Below are positions 23,788 through 32,210 of a stretch of 64,000 nucleotides of DNA, piece after piece. The translations under genes and the position numbers were made by a program. Each line of letters starts with the position of its first letter. Position 1 is the stretch's first letter. Below the pieces are notes generated by a model. The model was not told the origin of the DNA. It ran no database searches and was given only the letters and a program-made list of their open reading frames with translations. The DNA is from Streptomyces sp. NBC_00102 (GTDB lineage: Bacteria; Actinomycetota; Actinomycetes; Streptomycetales; Streptomycetaceae): NCBI RefSeq assembly GCF_026343115.1, contig NZ_JAPEMC010000001.1, positions 682,001 through 746,000 of the forward strand, given 5' to 3'.

Positions 23788-24522
23788 TCAGCGGGTGAAG
23801 AGCGCTTCGCCGGGGGCGGGCGCGCCGGCCGGCAGCAGGGCGAGGTCGAGGCCGCGTACCAGCCGGGCGCGCAGCACCTCGCTGGCCGACAGCGCGGAGG
23901 CCACCCGCCGGGCCGCCTCCGCGGGGACCGCGTCCGGGGCGAGGACGAGCGCGAGGGTGCCGTCGGCGCTCCCGGGGCCCAGGTGGGCGCGGAGCACGGC
24001 GGGTTCGGCCGCGACGACGTCCCGTACGGCCGTGACGACTGCGGGGTCGTCCAGCGGGTCGGCGCTGGACCGGCCCTCGGCGAGAGCACGCAGGGCGGAG
24101 CCGGAGATTTCGAAGGCGACGGGCCCGGCGAGATCCAGCACGACCGTGTCCGCCTTCTCGTGGGCGGCGGCCTGCAGCGCCTGGTGCAGGGGTACGGCGA
24201 CGGGCCGGGCCTCGGGGTCCCAGAGCGCCAGCGAGGCGGTGGAGGTGAAGGCCGGCAGCGCGCGCCGGTTCCCCGCCTTGAGGGTGGGGACGGCCATGTC
24301 GCTGGTCTTCTCGCGGCGCAGCCCGTTCTCGTCCTCCTCGACCTCGCCGAGGACGGCGACGACGGGCACCAGGAGCCGGGCGCCCCGGAGGGCGGCGAGC
24401 ACCGGACCGACGGCCGACCGGTCCTTCGACTTCGACCAGGCGGTGAGCGCCGCCGTCAGCTCGGGGGCGGCGGTGCCGTCGTCGTCGGAGAAACCGGGGT
24501 CCGGAATGTTCTTGAGCTCCAC
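23788..24522 (-). CDS. SseB-family protein
   Basis: From GTG 24522 the protein has 244 residues, beginning VELKNIPDPGFSDDDG. The SseB N-terminal fold is readable (LTAALTAWSKSKDRSAVGPVL, RLLVPVVAVLGEVEE, TSDMAVPTLKAGNRRALPAF), and a second alpha/beta half follows. No enzymatic residues are known; related domains occur with type VII secretion and signalling genes. TACGCT lies six bases before the GTG and there is no ribosome site, so translation is probably leaderless. It is divergent from the serine hydrolase gene. Confidence 0.83.
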   Translation of the reverse strand: MELKNIPDPGFSDDDGTAAPELTAALTAWSKSKDRSAVGPVLAALRGARLLVPVVAVLGEVEEDENGLRREKTSDMAVPTLKAGNRRALPAFTSTASLALWDPEARPVAVPLHQALQAAAHEKADTVVLDLAGPVAFEISGSALRALAEGRSSADPLDDPAVVTAVRDVVAAEPAVLRAHLGPGSADGTLALVLAPDAVPAEAARRVASALSASEVLRARLVRGLDLALLPAGAPAPGEALFTR

Positions 24523-24607
24523 AGGGCGAGCGTAGTGGGTCCGTTTTCTCACCGGGACGACAGGTTCGCCACAGGCTCTTCTCAGACGCGGTTCCTAGCG
24601 TGCGGCC

Positions 24608-25543
24608 ATGCCCCGACTGAGAATACGCAGGTCAGTGATGTCCGCCTCGGTGACCGCGCTCGTCGTGCTGGCCGGTACGGCGGCGGGCGGCGCCTATCTG
24701 ACGAGCCACTCGGCGAACGGCGCGGACGACCCCGTGGCCTCGGTAGCCTCGGCCTCGTCGCGGGCTCCGTCCGCCGGGGACGGTACACCTTCCGCGACGC
24801 CGAGCGAGGAGCCCGAAGTGGACTACGACGCAGCTGTGGCGGCGGCCGTCCGGCCGGTGGCCGGGGACGCGCGGCTCTCGGTGGCCGTGCTCGACACGGA
24901 GAGCGGCGCGGCCGGCGGGTACGAGAGCACCGCCGGGCAGACCTTCGACACCGCCAGCATCGTGAAGGTGGACATCCTGGCCGCTCTGCTGCTGACCGCG
25001 CAGGACGAGGGCCGGGAGCTGACCGCCGGCGAGCGGGCCTCGGCGGCCGCCATGATCGGGAACAGCGACAACGCCTCGGCGACCCGGCTGCTCCAGGTGG
25101 TCGGCGGCGAGAGCGCGCTCGACGCGGCGAACGAGCGCCTGGGGCTGACCGGTACCACCGCCTCCCACGCCTGGGGGCTGACCCTGACCACGGCGGCCGA
25201 CCAGGTGCGGCTGCTGGAGGCGGTCTTCGCCGAAGGCGAGGACGCGAGCAGCCCGTTGTCGGCCGAGTCCCGGGCGTACGTACAGCAGCTGATGGGCCAG
25301 GTCGAGGCCGACCAACGGTGGGGCGTGTCCGCCGCGGGCACCGGCGCGCTGCTGAAGAACGGCTGGATGCCCCGGACCACCACCGGGCTGTGGGACATCA
25401 ACAGCGTGGGGCGGGTCGAGTCGGGCGGCAGCAGCTATCTGGTGGCCGTGCTCAGCGACGGGCACGCCACCCAGCAGGCGGGCGTCACCGTGGTCGAGGC
25501 GGCGGCGAAGGCCGCGGTGGGAGCGGTCGCCGCGGCGGGCTGA
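24608..25543 (+). CDS. Exported serine hydrolase, class-A beta-lactamase fold
   Basis: The 311-residue protein has an N-terminal signal or anchor (VTALVVLAGTAAGGAYL, residues 15-35) and a Ser/Ala-rich linker. The catalytic core shows SxxK in TASIVKVDIL, SDN in GNSDNASATRL, and KNG in LLKNGWMP in place of KTG/KSG. The deacylation glutamate region of true beta-lactamases is not obvious. It may be a DD-peptidase-like or esterase enzyme rather than a resistance enzyme. It acts outside the membrane. Confidence 0.8.
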   Translation: MPRLRIRRSVMSASVTALVVLAGTAAGGAYLTSHSANGADDPVASVASASSRAPSAGDGTPSATPSEEPEVDYDAAVAAAVRPVAGDARLSVAVLDTESGAAGGYESTAGQTFDTASIVKVDILAALLLTAQDEGRELTAGERASAAAMIGNSDNASATRLLQVVGGESALDAANERLGLTGTTASHAWGLTLTTAADQVRLLEAVFAEGEDASSPLSAESRAYVQQLMGQVEADQRWGVSAAGTGALLKNGWMPRTTTGLWDINSVGRVESGGSSYLVAVLSDGHATQQAGVTVVEAAAKAAVGAVAAAG

Positions 25544-25555
25544 CCGGACGGGCCG

Positions 25556-25712
25556 CGGCGGGCGGCGGGCGGCGGCCGCGGCGGGCGGCGTTGCGGGCTT
25601 GCGCCTTGCGCCTTGCGACGTTGCGGCCTCGCGGCTTTTCGGCCTTGCGACGTTGCGGCCTCGCGGCTTATGGGCTTCGCGGCTTATGGGCTTCGCGGCT
25701 TTTCGGCTTCCA
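25556..25712. repeat. Tandem low-complexity repeats between convergent genes
   Basis: A GGCGGGCGGC-rich stretch is followed by alternating units built on TTGCGACGTTGCGGCCTCG and CGGCTTATGGGCTTCG, each present at least twice. No coding bias is visible. Confidence 0.75.
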
Positions 25713-25737
25713 CGCGGAGGGCCGGTACGGGGCGCGG

Positions 25738-26982
25738 TCAGCCGAATCTGGAGACCGGGCGGCTCCTGCCCCGCCACAGCACGACCGCGCCCCCCAGGAA
25801 CAGCACGCCCGCCACACCGGCGGCCGGGGCGGTCCAGGCGGCCGGTCCGCCGTCGCCGGTCGCGGGGTCGGGGCCGGAGCCGAAGTACTTCTTGCCGTAC
25901 CCGGCGGCGGCCTTGCCGTCCGCGAGGGCCGCGCCCTCGCCCGCCGCGATGGCCGCCACCGGGTCGACGATGCCGTAGCCGTGGGTGTCGTCCCGGCCGC
26001 CGGCCGGAGCGTCGCGGGCCGTCTTCGCGAGGAGCGCCTTGATCTGCGCCGGGGTGAGCTCGGGGTGGGCGGCGCGGACCAGGGCGACGGCTCCGGAGAC
26101 GAAAGCGGCGGCGGCCGAGGTGCCCCACTCGATGTAGTAGTGCCGGTCCGGGTTGGCGACGACGATGTCGACGCCGGGCGCGCTGACGGTGGCGTACCAG
26201 TGCCGGGTGGAGAAGGAGGCATGGGTGCCGTACTTGTCGACGGCGGCGACGGCGATGACACCGGGGTAGGCCGCGGGGTAGGAGGTGCTGTCGCCTTTCT
26301 CTCCGCTGTTGCCCGCCGAGGCGACGACGGAGACGCCCTTGGCGAGGGCGTACTGGATGGCGTTGTCCTCCGAGGCGTCCGCGTGGGCGGACTTGCTGTC
26401 GTCGCCCAGCGAGAGGTTGATGACGTCGGCGCCGTGGTCGGCGGCCCAGCGGATGCCGTCGGAGAGGGCGGTGCCCCGGGACGTGCGCGCTTTCGCCCGG
26501 GAGCCGTCGGCGGATTCGAGGATCACCCGGACCGGCAGGATCTTCGCCTCGGGCGCGACGCCGAGGACGCCGTCGCTCTGGCCGGGACCGTTGCCGTGCC
26601 CGGCGATGATGCCGGCCATGGCGGTGCCGTGCAGGGCCCATGCCTTGTCGCCGGGGCCGGCTCCGAACCCGATGAGGTCCTTGCCGGGAAGTACCCCGCC
26701 GGCCAGGTCGGGGTGGGTGTCGTCGACGCCGGTGTCGAGCACCGCGACGGTGACGCCCTTGCCCTTGGTCGTCCGCCAGGCCTGGTCGGTGTGGAGGGCC
26801 GCGAGGGCCCACTGCTGGTCGCGGATGGCGTCGGCCCGCGCGGGGGTGGCGGGCAGCAGCGCGAGCAGACCGGCCGCGCACGTGGCTGCGAGAATCCGGG
26901 AGGCCCCGGACCGGACGGCGGGGAAACGGGCGGCCGGGTGACGGGCGGCCGGGAAGCGGGCGGCCGGGTGACGGGTGCTCAT
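25738..26982 (-). CDS. Mycosin-like subtilisin protease, membrane anchored
   Basis: The 414-residue protein has a signal peptide (ILAATCAAGLLALLPATPARA) and a subtilase domain. The catalytic triad is Asp in VAVLDTGVDDTHPDL, His in WALHGTAMAGIIAG and Ser in YIEWGTSAAAAFVSG, with the oxyanion Asn in ASAGNSGEKG. A C-terminal membrane helix (GVAGVLFLGGAVVLW) and basic tail complete the mycosin plan. Mycosins normally serve type VII (ESX) secretion, but no ESX genes are nearby. The N-terminus has a fourfold repeat RHPAA/RFPAA, coded by 15-bp DNA repeats (26928-26972). Its ATG overlaps the stop of the proline-rich gene by 4 nt. Confidence 0.9.
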   Translation of the reverse strand: MSTRHPAARFPAARHPAARFPAVRSGASRILAATCAAGLLALLPATPARADAIRDQQWALAALHTDQAWRTTKGKGVTVAVLDTGVDDTHPDLAGGVLPGKDLIGFGAGPGDKAWALHGTAMAGIIAGHGNGPGQSDGVLGVAPEAKILPVRVILESADGSRAKARTSRGTALSDGIRWAADHGADVINLSLGDDSKSAHADASEDNAIQYALAKGVSVVASAGNSGEKGDSTSYPAAYPGVIAVAAVDKYGTHASFSTRHWYATVSAPGVDIVVANPDRHYYIEWGTSAAAAFVSGAVALVRAAHPELTPAQIKALLAKTARDAPAGGRDDTHGYGIVDPVAAIAAGEGAALADGKAAAGYGKKYFGSGPDPATGDGGPAAWTAPAAGVAGVLFLGGAVVLWRGRSRPVSRFG

Positions 26983-28493
26983 CGCGGCTTCTCCTCCGTC
27001 AGGTCGGCGAGCGTCGCGCGCAGGGCGCGCTCCACCCCGTCGGCCACTCCCTCGGCGTCGTTGCCCAGGCCCGCCTCGGCGACCGGGGTGGTGGCGCCCT
27101 TGGCCATGGCCCGGGCGGCGGGCTGCGGATCGTGGACGGCCCGCCCGTCGGCGAATCCGGAGACCGCGTACACGAGTACCGGCACCTCGGTGAGTACGTG
27201 CGTCGTCCAGCTGGCGCGCTGGGCGGCCCCGAACCCCTCGGCGGCGGTTCCCCTCACGGGGTACGTACGGGGCATCAGGTCCTTGCGCTCTCCGAGCTTC
27301 TGCTCGGTGAACCGGGTGCCGAGCGCCCGCATCGCGGTGGCGTCCGCCTCGGTGAAGACCATGCCGACGGTGGTGACGGCGGAGCTGGTCGCGTCGGTGT
27401 AGGTGGCGCGGACCACGCGTACGCAGCCGACCGGGCCGAGCGCGCGCACCAGCAGCGGGTCGAGCGCCTCGGCGCAGTCGCCGTCGGCGGCCACCCCGAG
27501 CCGCGTCCAGACCCGGTCGGCGCCACCGGGCCCCGTCCCCTTGCCCTGGAGGGTGCGGGGGAAGAGCGTGTCGACGGGGAGGCTGTGCCAGGCGCTGCGG
27601 GCGGTGGACCAGGAGGTGTCCTCGCCGGAGGAGGCGGAGGCGTCGCCGGTGAGCCAGGCCCCGGCCGCCGCGCCACCGATCAGGCCCAGCCCGAGCACGA
27701 CGCAGGCGGCCGCGGCGACGGTCCTGGCCCGCTGCCGGGGCTCCGGCCGGACCGGCCGCAGCCGGGTCGTCGTCTCCATCGGCGTCTCGGGGAAGCCGTA
27801 GCGCGGCGGTACGGGGTACGCGCCGGGGTGCCGCACCCCGTACGGGGCCGGCGGGGCGCCGGGCGGCGGGGTGAGGTCCACCGCTCCGACGGGCCTGCGC
27901 CGGGCGGCGGGCGGCGGCCCGACGGGGGGCTGCGGGCTCAAGGGAGGCCGGGCAGCGGGGGGTTGAGCTGCGAGGGGTTGAGCTGCGGCGGGCGGGAAGG
28001 CCGGGGGCCGGGCGGGAGATGCCGGGGGCGGGGTCACCGGGGCATGGGGTGCGGGGTGCGGCGGACCTGCCGGGATCGGCCGCAGCCGGGCGGTGGTCTC
28101 GGCCGGTGCGGGTACGGACGGCGGCGCGGCGGACGGCGGTACCGCCGGCGCGGGAGGAGCCGGCGCGGGAGGAGCCGGCGCGGGAGGAGCCGGCGCGGGA
28201 GGAGCCGGCGCGGGAGGAGCCGGCGGGCGCAGGCGCCTGGTGGTCTCGGAGGTGATCCGCCCGGTGGAGGCGGTGGGCGCGGGGCCCTGCGCGGGCACCA
28301 CAGATGCGGGGGCGGCCTGCGCGGGGCCCTGCGCGGGAGACACAGCGGGAGGCGCGGGCTCGACGGGAGACTGGGCCTCAGCGGGAGACGGGGCCTCAGC
28401 GGGAGGCGCGGGGGGAACCGGCGGGACCTCCGGGGCGCCGGGCGGGGCCGGTGGGCGGGGCGGCACGGGAGCGTGCTGCGCCTCGGTACTCAT
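26979..28493 (-). CDS. Proline-rich single-pass membrane protein with ETTxRLRP motifs
   Basis: The 504-residue protein is of unknown family. Residues 1-255 are cytosolic, disordered and rich in Pro/Ala. They contain three near-identical motifs: ETTRRLRP (83-90), ETTARLRP (132-139) and ETTTRLRP (240-247). One membrane helix follows at about 258-282 (VAAAACVVLGLGLIGGAAAGAWL). The rest (about 220 residues) lies outside with a folded domain (WTRLGVAADGDCAEALDPLL, VVRATYTDATSSAVTTVGMV). Paired threonines in an acidic/basic setting resemble Ser/Thr-kinase and FHA-binding sites; that is inference. It is coupled to the mycosin gene by a 4-nt overlap, so the protease may process it or act with it. Confidence 0.75.
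   Translation of the reverse strand: MSTEAQHAPVPPRPPAPPGAPEVPPVPPAPPAEAPSPAEAQSPVEPAPPAVSPAQGPAQAAPASVVPAQGPAPTASTGRITSETTRRLRPPAPPAPAPPAPAPPAPAPPAPAPPAPAVPPSAAPPSVPAPAETTARLRPIPAGPPHPAPHAPVTPPPASPARPPAFPPAAAQPLAAQPPAARPPLSPQPPVGPPPAARRRPVGAVDLTPPPGAPPAPYGVRHPGAYPVPPRYGFPETPMETTTRLRPVRPEPRQRARTVAAAACVVLGLGLIGGAAAGAWLTGDASASSGEDTSWSTARSAWHSLPVDTLFPRTLQGKGTGPGGADRVWTRLGVAADGDCAEALDPLLVRALGPVGCVRVVRATYTDATSSAVTTVGMVFTEADATAMRALGTRFTEQKLGERKDLMPRTYPVRGTAAEGFGAAQRASWTTHVLTEVPVLVYAVSGFADGRAVHDPQPAARAMAKGATTPVAEAGLGNDAEGVADGVERALRATLADLTEEKPR
28151..28225. repeat. Five perfect 15-bp tandem repeats in the Pro-rich gene
   Basis: CGGGAGGAGCCGGCG is repeated five times without a mismatch. It codes the linker PAPPA in multiples after the first ETTxRLRP motif. 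Unit number can change without shifting the frame, so linker length is probably variable among strains. Confidence 0.92.
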
Positions 28494-28745
28494 CCGTCCC
28501 CCTGGTTCACCTCGCGTACCGCTCGCGGAACACGCGTCCGGGCAGAGCCCGTCGGCCGCCGCGTGCCGGTCACTCTACGGGCTGAGGGCGGACCGCGGGG
28601 AACGGGTCCGTCCGGGCCCGTGTCCGTACCGTCCGTTCCGGGGGCGGCGCTCCCGGTGCCGGGTCCGCCGCGCGGCCCGGACGCGGAACAGCGATTCCCC
28701 CGCAGGCCCTTACCGATGGGTATGCCTCTCTGGCAAGCTGCCGAC

Positions 28746-29948
28746 ATGACTGCGCGCGCCACCGACCGGGCCCGTTACGACCGGGCCACCGCCCATCTCG
28801 ACGCACCGCTGGCGGTGGTCGACCTGGAGGCCTTCGACGCCAACGCGGACGACCTCGTCGCCCGCGCCGCCGGGAAGCCGATCCGGGTGGCGAGCAAGTC
28901 CGTCCGCTGCCGGGCCCTGCTGGAACGGGTGCTGGCCCGGCCCGGGTTCGCGGGGATCATGTCCTTCACCCTGGCGGAGTCGCTCTGGCTCGCCCGGGCG
29001 GGCTTCGACGACGTACTGCTCGCCTACCCGTCCGCCGACCGTTCGGCCTACGCCGAGCTGGCGGCCGATCCGAAGCTCGCCGCCTCGGTGACGGTGATGG
29101 TGGACGACCCGGCTCAACTGGAGCTGATCGACGCCTCCCGCGCGGGCGGCACCGAGGAGATCCGGGTCGCCCTGGAGCTGGACACCTCGCTGCGTCTGCT
29201 GGGCGGCCGGGTGCGGGTCGGCGCGCTCCGTTCACCGCTGCGCTCCCCCGCCCAACTCGCCGATCTCGCACGGTCGGTGGCGCGGCGTCCGGGCTTCCGC
29301 CTGGTGGGCCTGATGGCGTACGAGGGGCACATCGCGGGGGTCGGGGACGCGGTCTCCGGGCGTCCGCTGCGGTCGCGGGCGATCCGGCTGATGCAGGCGA
29401 CGGCCCGCCGGGAACTGGTGGTGCGCCGCGCCGAGGTGGTCCGCGCGGTGCGTACGGTGGCGCCGGACCTGGAGTTCGTGAACGGTGGCGGCACCGGCAG
29501 CGTGCAGCACACCGCCGCCGAGTCCGCGGTGACGGAGATCGCGGCCGGTTCGGGGCTGTACGTCCCCCGGCTCTTCGACAACTACACGTCGTTCACCGGG
29601 CGTCCGGCGGCGCTCTTCGCGCAGCCCGTCGTCCGCAGGCCCGGGGTGGGCGTGGTGACGGTGCTCGGCGGCGGCTATCCGGCGTCGGGCGCGGCGGGCG
29701 CGGACCGGCTCCCCGTCCCGTATCTGCCGCACGGGCTGCGCTACGACCCCCAGGAGGGGCCGGGCGAGGTCCAGACGCCGCTGCTGGGGTCGGCCGCCGA
29801 CGATCTGCTGATCGGCGACAAGGTGTGGTTCCGGCACGCGAAGGCGGGCGAACTGTGCGAGCGGTTCGACGCGTTGCAGCTGATCGAGGGCGACCGGATC
29901 ACCGCGACCGTACCGACGTACCGGGGCGAGGGGCAGACCTTCCTCTGA
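28746..29948 (+). CDS. Fold-type-III PLP enzyme (amino acid deaminase/aldolase, alanine-racemase-like)
   Basis: The 400-residue protein has the alanine-racemase/D-threonine-aldolase barrel. LAVVDLEAFDANADDLV is the entry strand, and the PLP lysine lies in KPIRVASKSVRCRALL near residue 59. LVGLMAYEGHIAGVGD and FVNGGGTGSVQHT bind the phosphate. The C-terminal domain contains DDLLIGDKVWFRHAKAGELCERF, with His/Cys residues typical of the metal site of D-threonine aldolase relatives. It may cleave or deaminate a D-hydroxy-amino acid. It precedes eutB by 61 bases on the same strand and may be cotranscribed with it. Confidence 0.78.
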   Translation: MTARATDRARYDRATAHLDAPLAVVDLEAFDANADDLVARAAGKPIRVASKSVRCRALLERVLARPGFAGIMSFTLAESLWLARAGFDDVLLAYPSADRSAYAELAADPKLAASVTVMVDDPAQLELIDASRAGGTEEIRVALELDTSLRLLGGRVRVGALRSPLRSPAQLADLARSVARRPGFRLVGLMAYEGHIAGVGDAVSGRPLRSRAIRLMQATARRELVVRRAEVVRAVRTVAPDLEFVNGGGTGSVQHTAAESAVTEIAAGSGLYVPRLFDNYTSFTGRPAALFAQPVVRRPGVGVVTVLGGGYPASGAAGADRLPVPYLPHGLRYDPQEGPGEVQTPLLGSAADDLLIGDKVWFRHAKAGELCERFDALQLIEGDRITATVPTYRGEGQTFL

Positions 29949-30009
29949 GGACGGTCCACTGTGTGGCAGGCTCGGCGTCCCAGCGCCTGTCGGGTGAAGG
30001 AGTGCGGCC

Positions 30010-31407
30010 ATGCCCCAGTACACGGCCTCCGTCGGGGTGGCCGGTTTCCGGTTCGACGGCTTGCGGGAGTTGCTGGGGCGGGCCGGTCCGGCGCGTTCGG
30101 GCGACGAGCTCGCGGGGGTCGCCGCGCGGAGCGACACGGAGCGGACGGCGGCCCGGATCGCGCTGGCCGAGGTGGAACTGCGCGCGTTCCTCGACGACCC
30201 GGTGGTGCCCTACGAGGACGACGAGGTCACCCGGCTGATCGTCGACACCCACGACGCCGGGGCGTTCGCGCCCGTCGCGGGGATGACGGTCGGCGAGTTC
30301 CGCGACTGGCTGCTCTCCTACCGGGCGACTCCCGGGGCGCTCGCCGCGCTGGTGCCTGGGATCACCCCGGAGATGGCCGCCGCGGTGAGCAAGCTGATGC
30401 GCAACCAGGACCTGGTCCAGGTCGCCCGGGCGTGCACGGTCGTCACCCGGTTCCGGAACACGATCGGGCTGCCGGGGCGGCTCTCGGTGCGTCTCCAGCC
30501 GAACCACCCCACGGACGATCCCCGGGGCGTCGCCGCCTCGGTGCTCGACGGTCTGCTGTACGGCTGCGGGGACGCGGTCATCGGCATCAACCCGGCGTCC
30601 GACTCCCTGGCCGCGGTGACGGATCTGCTGCGGCTGACGGACGAGATCCGGCAGCGGTACGCGATCCCGACGCAGACCTGCGTACTCACCCATGTCACCC
30701 GGACGATCCAGGCGATCGAGCGGGGCGCACCGGTGGACCTGGTCTTCCAGTCCGTCGCCGGGACCGAGGCCACCAACCGCGCGTTCGGCATCGATCTGGC
30801 CCTGCTCGCGGAGGCGCACGACGCCGGGCTCTCGCTGGGCCGGGGCGAACTCGGCGACAACGTCATGTACTTCGAGACCGGCCAGGGCAGCGCGCTCTCC
30901 GCCGACGCCCACCACGGCGTCGACCAGCAGACGCTGGAGGCCCGCGCCTACGCCGTGGCGCGCCGGTTCCGTCCGCTGCTGGTCAACACGGTGGTCGGTT
31001 TCATCGGCCCGGAGTACCTCTACGACGGCAAGCAGATCATCCGGGCGGGCCTGGAGGACCACTTCTGCGGCAAGCTGCTCGGTCTGCCGATGGGCGTGGA
31101 CGTCTGCTACACCAACCACGCCGAGGCCGACCAGGACGACATGGACAACCTGCTCACGCTGCTGGGCGTGGCGGGCTGCACCTTCGTGATGGGCGTCCCG
31201 GGCTCGGACGACGTGATGCTGAACTACCAGTCCACCTCCTTCCACGACGCGTTGTACGTACGGTCGGTGCTCGGGCTGCGTCCGGCGCCGGAGTTCGAGG
31301 CGTGGCTGGAGCGGATGGGGATGTACGACTCCGAGGGCCGGATGGTGGCGCCCGTCGCGCACAGCCCGCTGGCCGCCGGTCTCGCCGCGATGATCGGGGA
31401 AGCGTGA
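30010..31407 (+). CDS. eutB: Ethanolamine ammonia-lyase, large subunit
   Basis: The 465-residue protein matches EutB (about 453 in E. coli). Readable pieces include KLMRNQDLVQVARACTVVTRFRN-type sequence near 120, LSVRLQPNHPTDDPRGVAAS, DAVIGINPASDSLAAVTD, VFQSVAGTEATNRAFGID, YFETGQGSALSADAHHG and CYTNHAEADQDDMDNLL. The enzyme uses adenosylcobalamin to turn ethanolamine into acetaldehyde and ammonia. It overlaps eutC by GTGA. No microcompartment shell or reactivase gene is present in the window, so the reaction probably runs free in the cytoplasm. Confidence 0.96.
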   Translation: MPQYTASVGVAGFRFDGLRELLGRAGPARSGDELAGVAARSDTERTAARIALAEVELRAFLDDPVVPYEDDEVTRLIVDTHDAGAFAPVAGMTVGEFRDWLLSYRATPGALAALVPGITPEMAAAVSKLMRNQDLVQVARACTVVTRFRNTIGLPGRLSVRLQPNHPTDDPRGVAASVLDGLLYGCGDAVIGINPASDSLAAVTDLLRLTDEIRQRYAIPTQTCVLTHVTRTIQAIERGAPVDLVFQSVAGTEATNRAFGIDLALLAEAHDAGLSLGRGELGDNVMYFETGQGSALSADAHHGVDQQTLEARAYAVARRFRPLLVNTVVGFIGPEYLYDGKQIIRAGLEDHFCGKLLGLPMGVDVCYTNHAEADQDDMDNLLTLLGVAGCTFVMGVPGSDDVMLNYQSTSFHDALYVRSVLGLRPAPEFEAWLERMGMYDSEGRMVAPVAHSPLAAGLAAMIGEA

Positions 31408-32210
31408 GCGTGCCGGAGGAGAGCGGGAGAGCGGACCTCTGGGAGCCGCTGCGACGGCACACCCCGGCCCGGGTGGGGCTGGGGCGGACGGGCCACGGGC
31501 TGCCGCTGCGCCATCTGCTGGAGTTCCAGGCGGCGCACGCCCAGGCGCGGGACGCGGTGCACCAGCCGGTGGACTTCGCGGCCCTGCGGCCGGGGCTGAC
31601 GGGCCATCCGGTCGCCGAGGTGCGCAGCGCCGTCCCGGACCGGGCGGCCTATCTGCGCCGCCCCGACCTCGGCCGGCGGCTGCACCCGGAGGACGGGCCG
31701 CGCCTGGCGGGGCTGCCCGGCGGCGGAACGCTGGTGGTGATCGCGGACGGGCTCTCCGCCACGGCCGTCCAGCGCCACGCGCTGCCGCTCCTTGACGAAC
31801 TGGTCCCGCTCCTCGCCGGACCCGGGGGCGGCGGCCGCGGGTCCGTTCCGGTGGTGCTCGCCTCCCAGGCGCGGGTGGCGCTCGGGGACGAGATCGGGGA
31901 ACGGGTGGGCGCCCGGCTGGTGCTCGTGCTGATCGGCGAACGCCCCGGGCTCAGCGCCGCCGACAGCCTGGGCGTCTATCTGACGTACGCGCCCCGGACC
32001 GGGCGGCGGGACGCTGAGCGCAACTGCGTCTCCAACATCCACCCGCCGGCCGGACTCGGCTACCGGGCGGCCGCGCGCACGATCGCCTCACTCGCCGAGG
32101 GCGCGATGCGGCTCGGGCTCTCGGGGGTGGCGCTGAGCGGGGAGGAGCCGGGCAGCGCACCGGAGCTGCCACCTGCGGCCGGGGCCCCTCAGGTCCGTCA
32201 CGGCGCATAG
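31404..32210 (+). CDS. eutC: Ethanolamine ammonia-lyase, small subunit
   Basis: The protein has 268 residues from GTG 31404, which overlaps the eutB stop. EutC features: TPARVGLGRTGHGLPLRHLLEF near residue 20, LGRRLHPEDGPRL, LVVIADGLSATAVQRHALPLL, LVLIGERPGLSAADSLGVYLTY, and ERNCVSNIHPPAGLGY near the end. It completes the B12 site of the lyase. The C-terminus overlaps the convergent hypothetical gene by 13 bases. It is a little shorter than the usual 280-295 residues, mainly at the N-terminus. Confidence 0.95.
   Translation: MSVPEESGRADLWEPLRRHTPARVGLGRTGHGLPLRHLLEFQAAHAQARDAVHQPVDFAALRPGLTGHPVAEVRSAVPDRAAYLRRPDLGRRLHPEDGPRLAGLPGGGTLVVIADGLSATAVQRHALPLLDELVPLLAGPGGGGRGSVPVVLASQARVALGDEIGERVGARLVLVLIGERPGLSAADSLGVYLTYAPRTGRRDAERNCVSNIHPPAGLGYRAAARTIASLAEGAMRLGLSGVALSGEEPGSAPELPPAAGAPQVRHGA

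Noticed and set aside
23740..27402. Open frame of 1220 codons on the plus strand
   Set aside because: It is a frame shadow of the SseB, serine hydrolase and mycosin genes, with Arg/Gly-rich low-complexity translation.
28151..28225. Five short identical repeats as a CRISPR array
   Set aside because: The units are contiguous 15-mers with no spacers and code for a proline/alanine linker.
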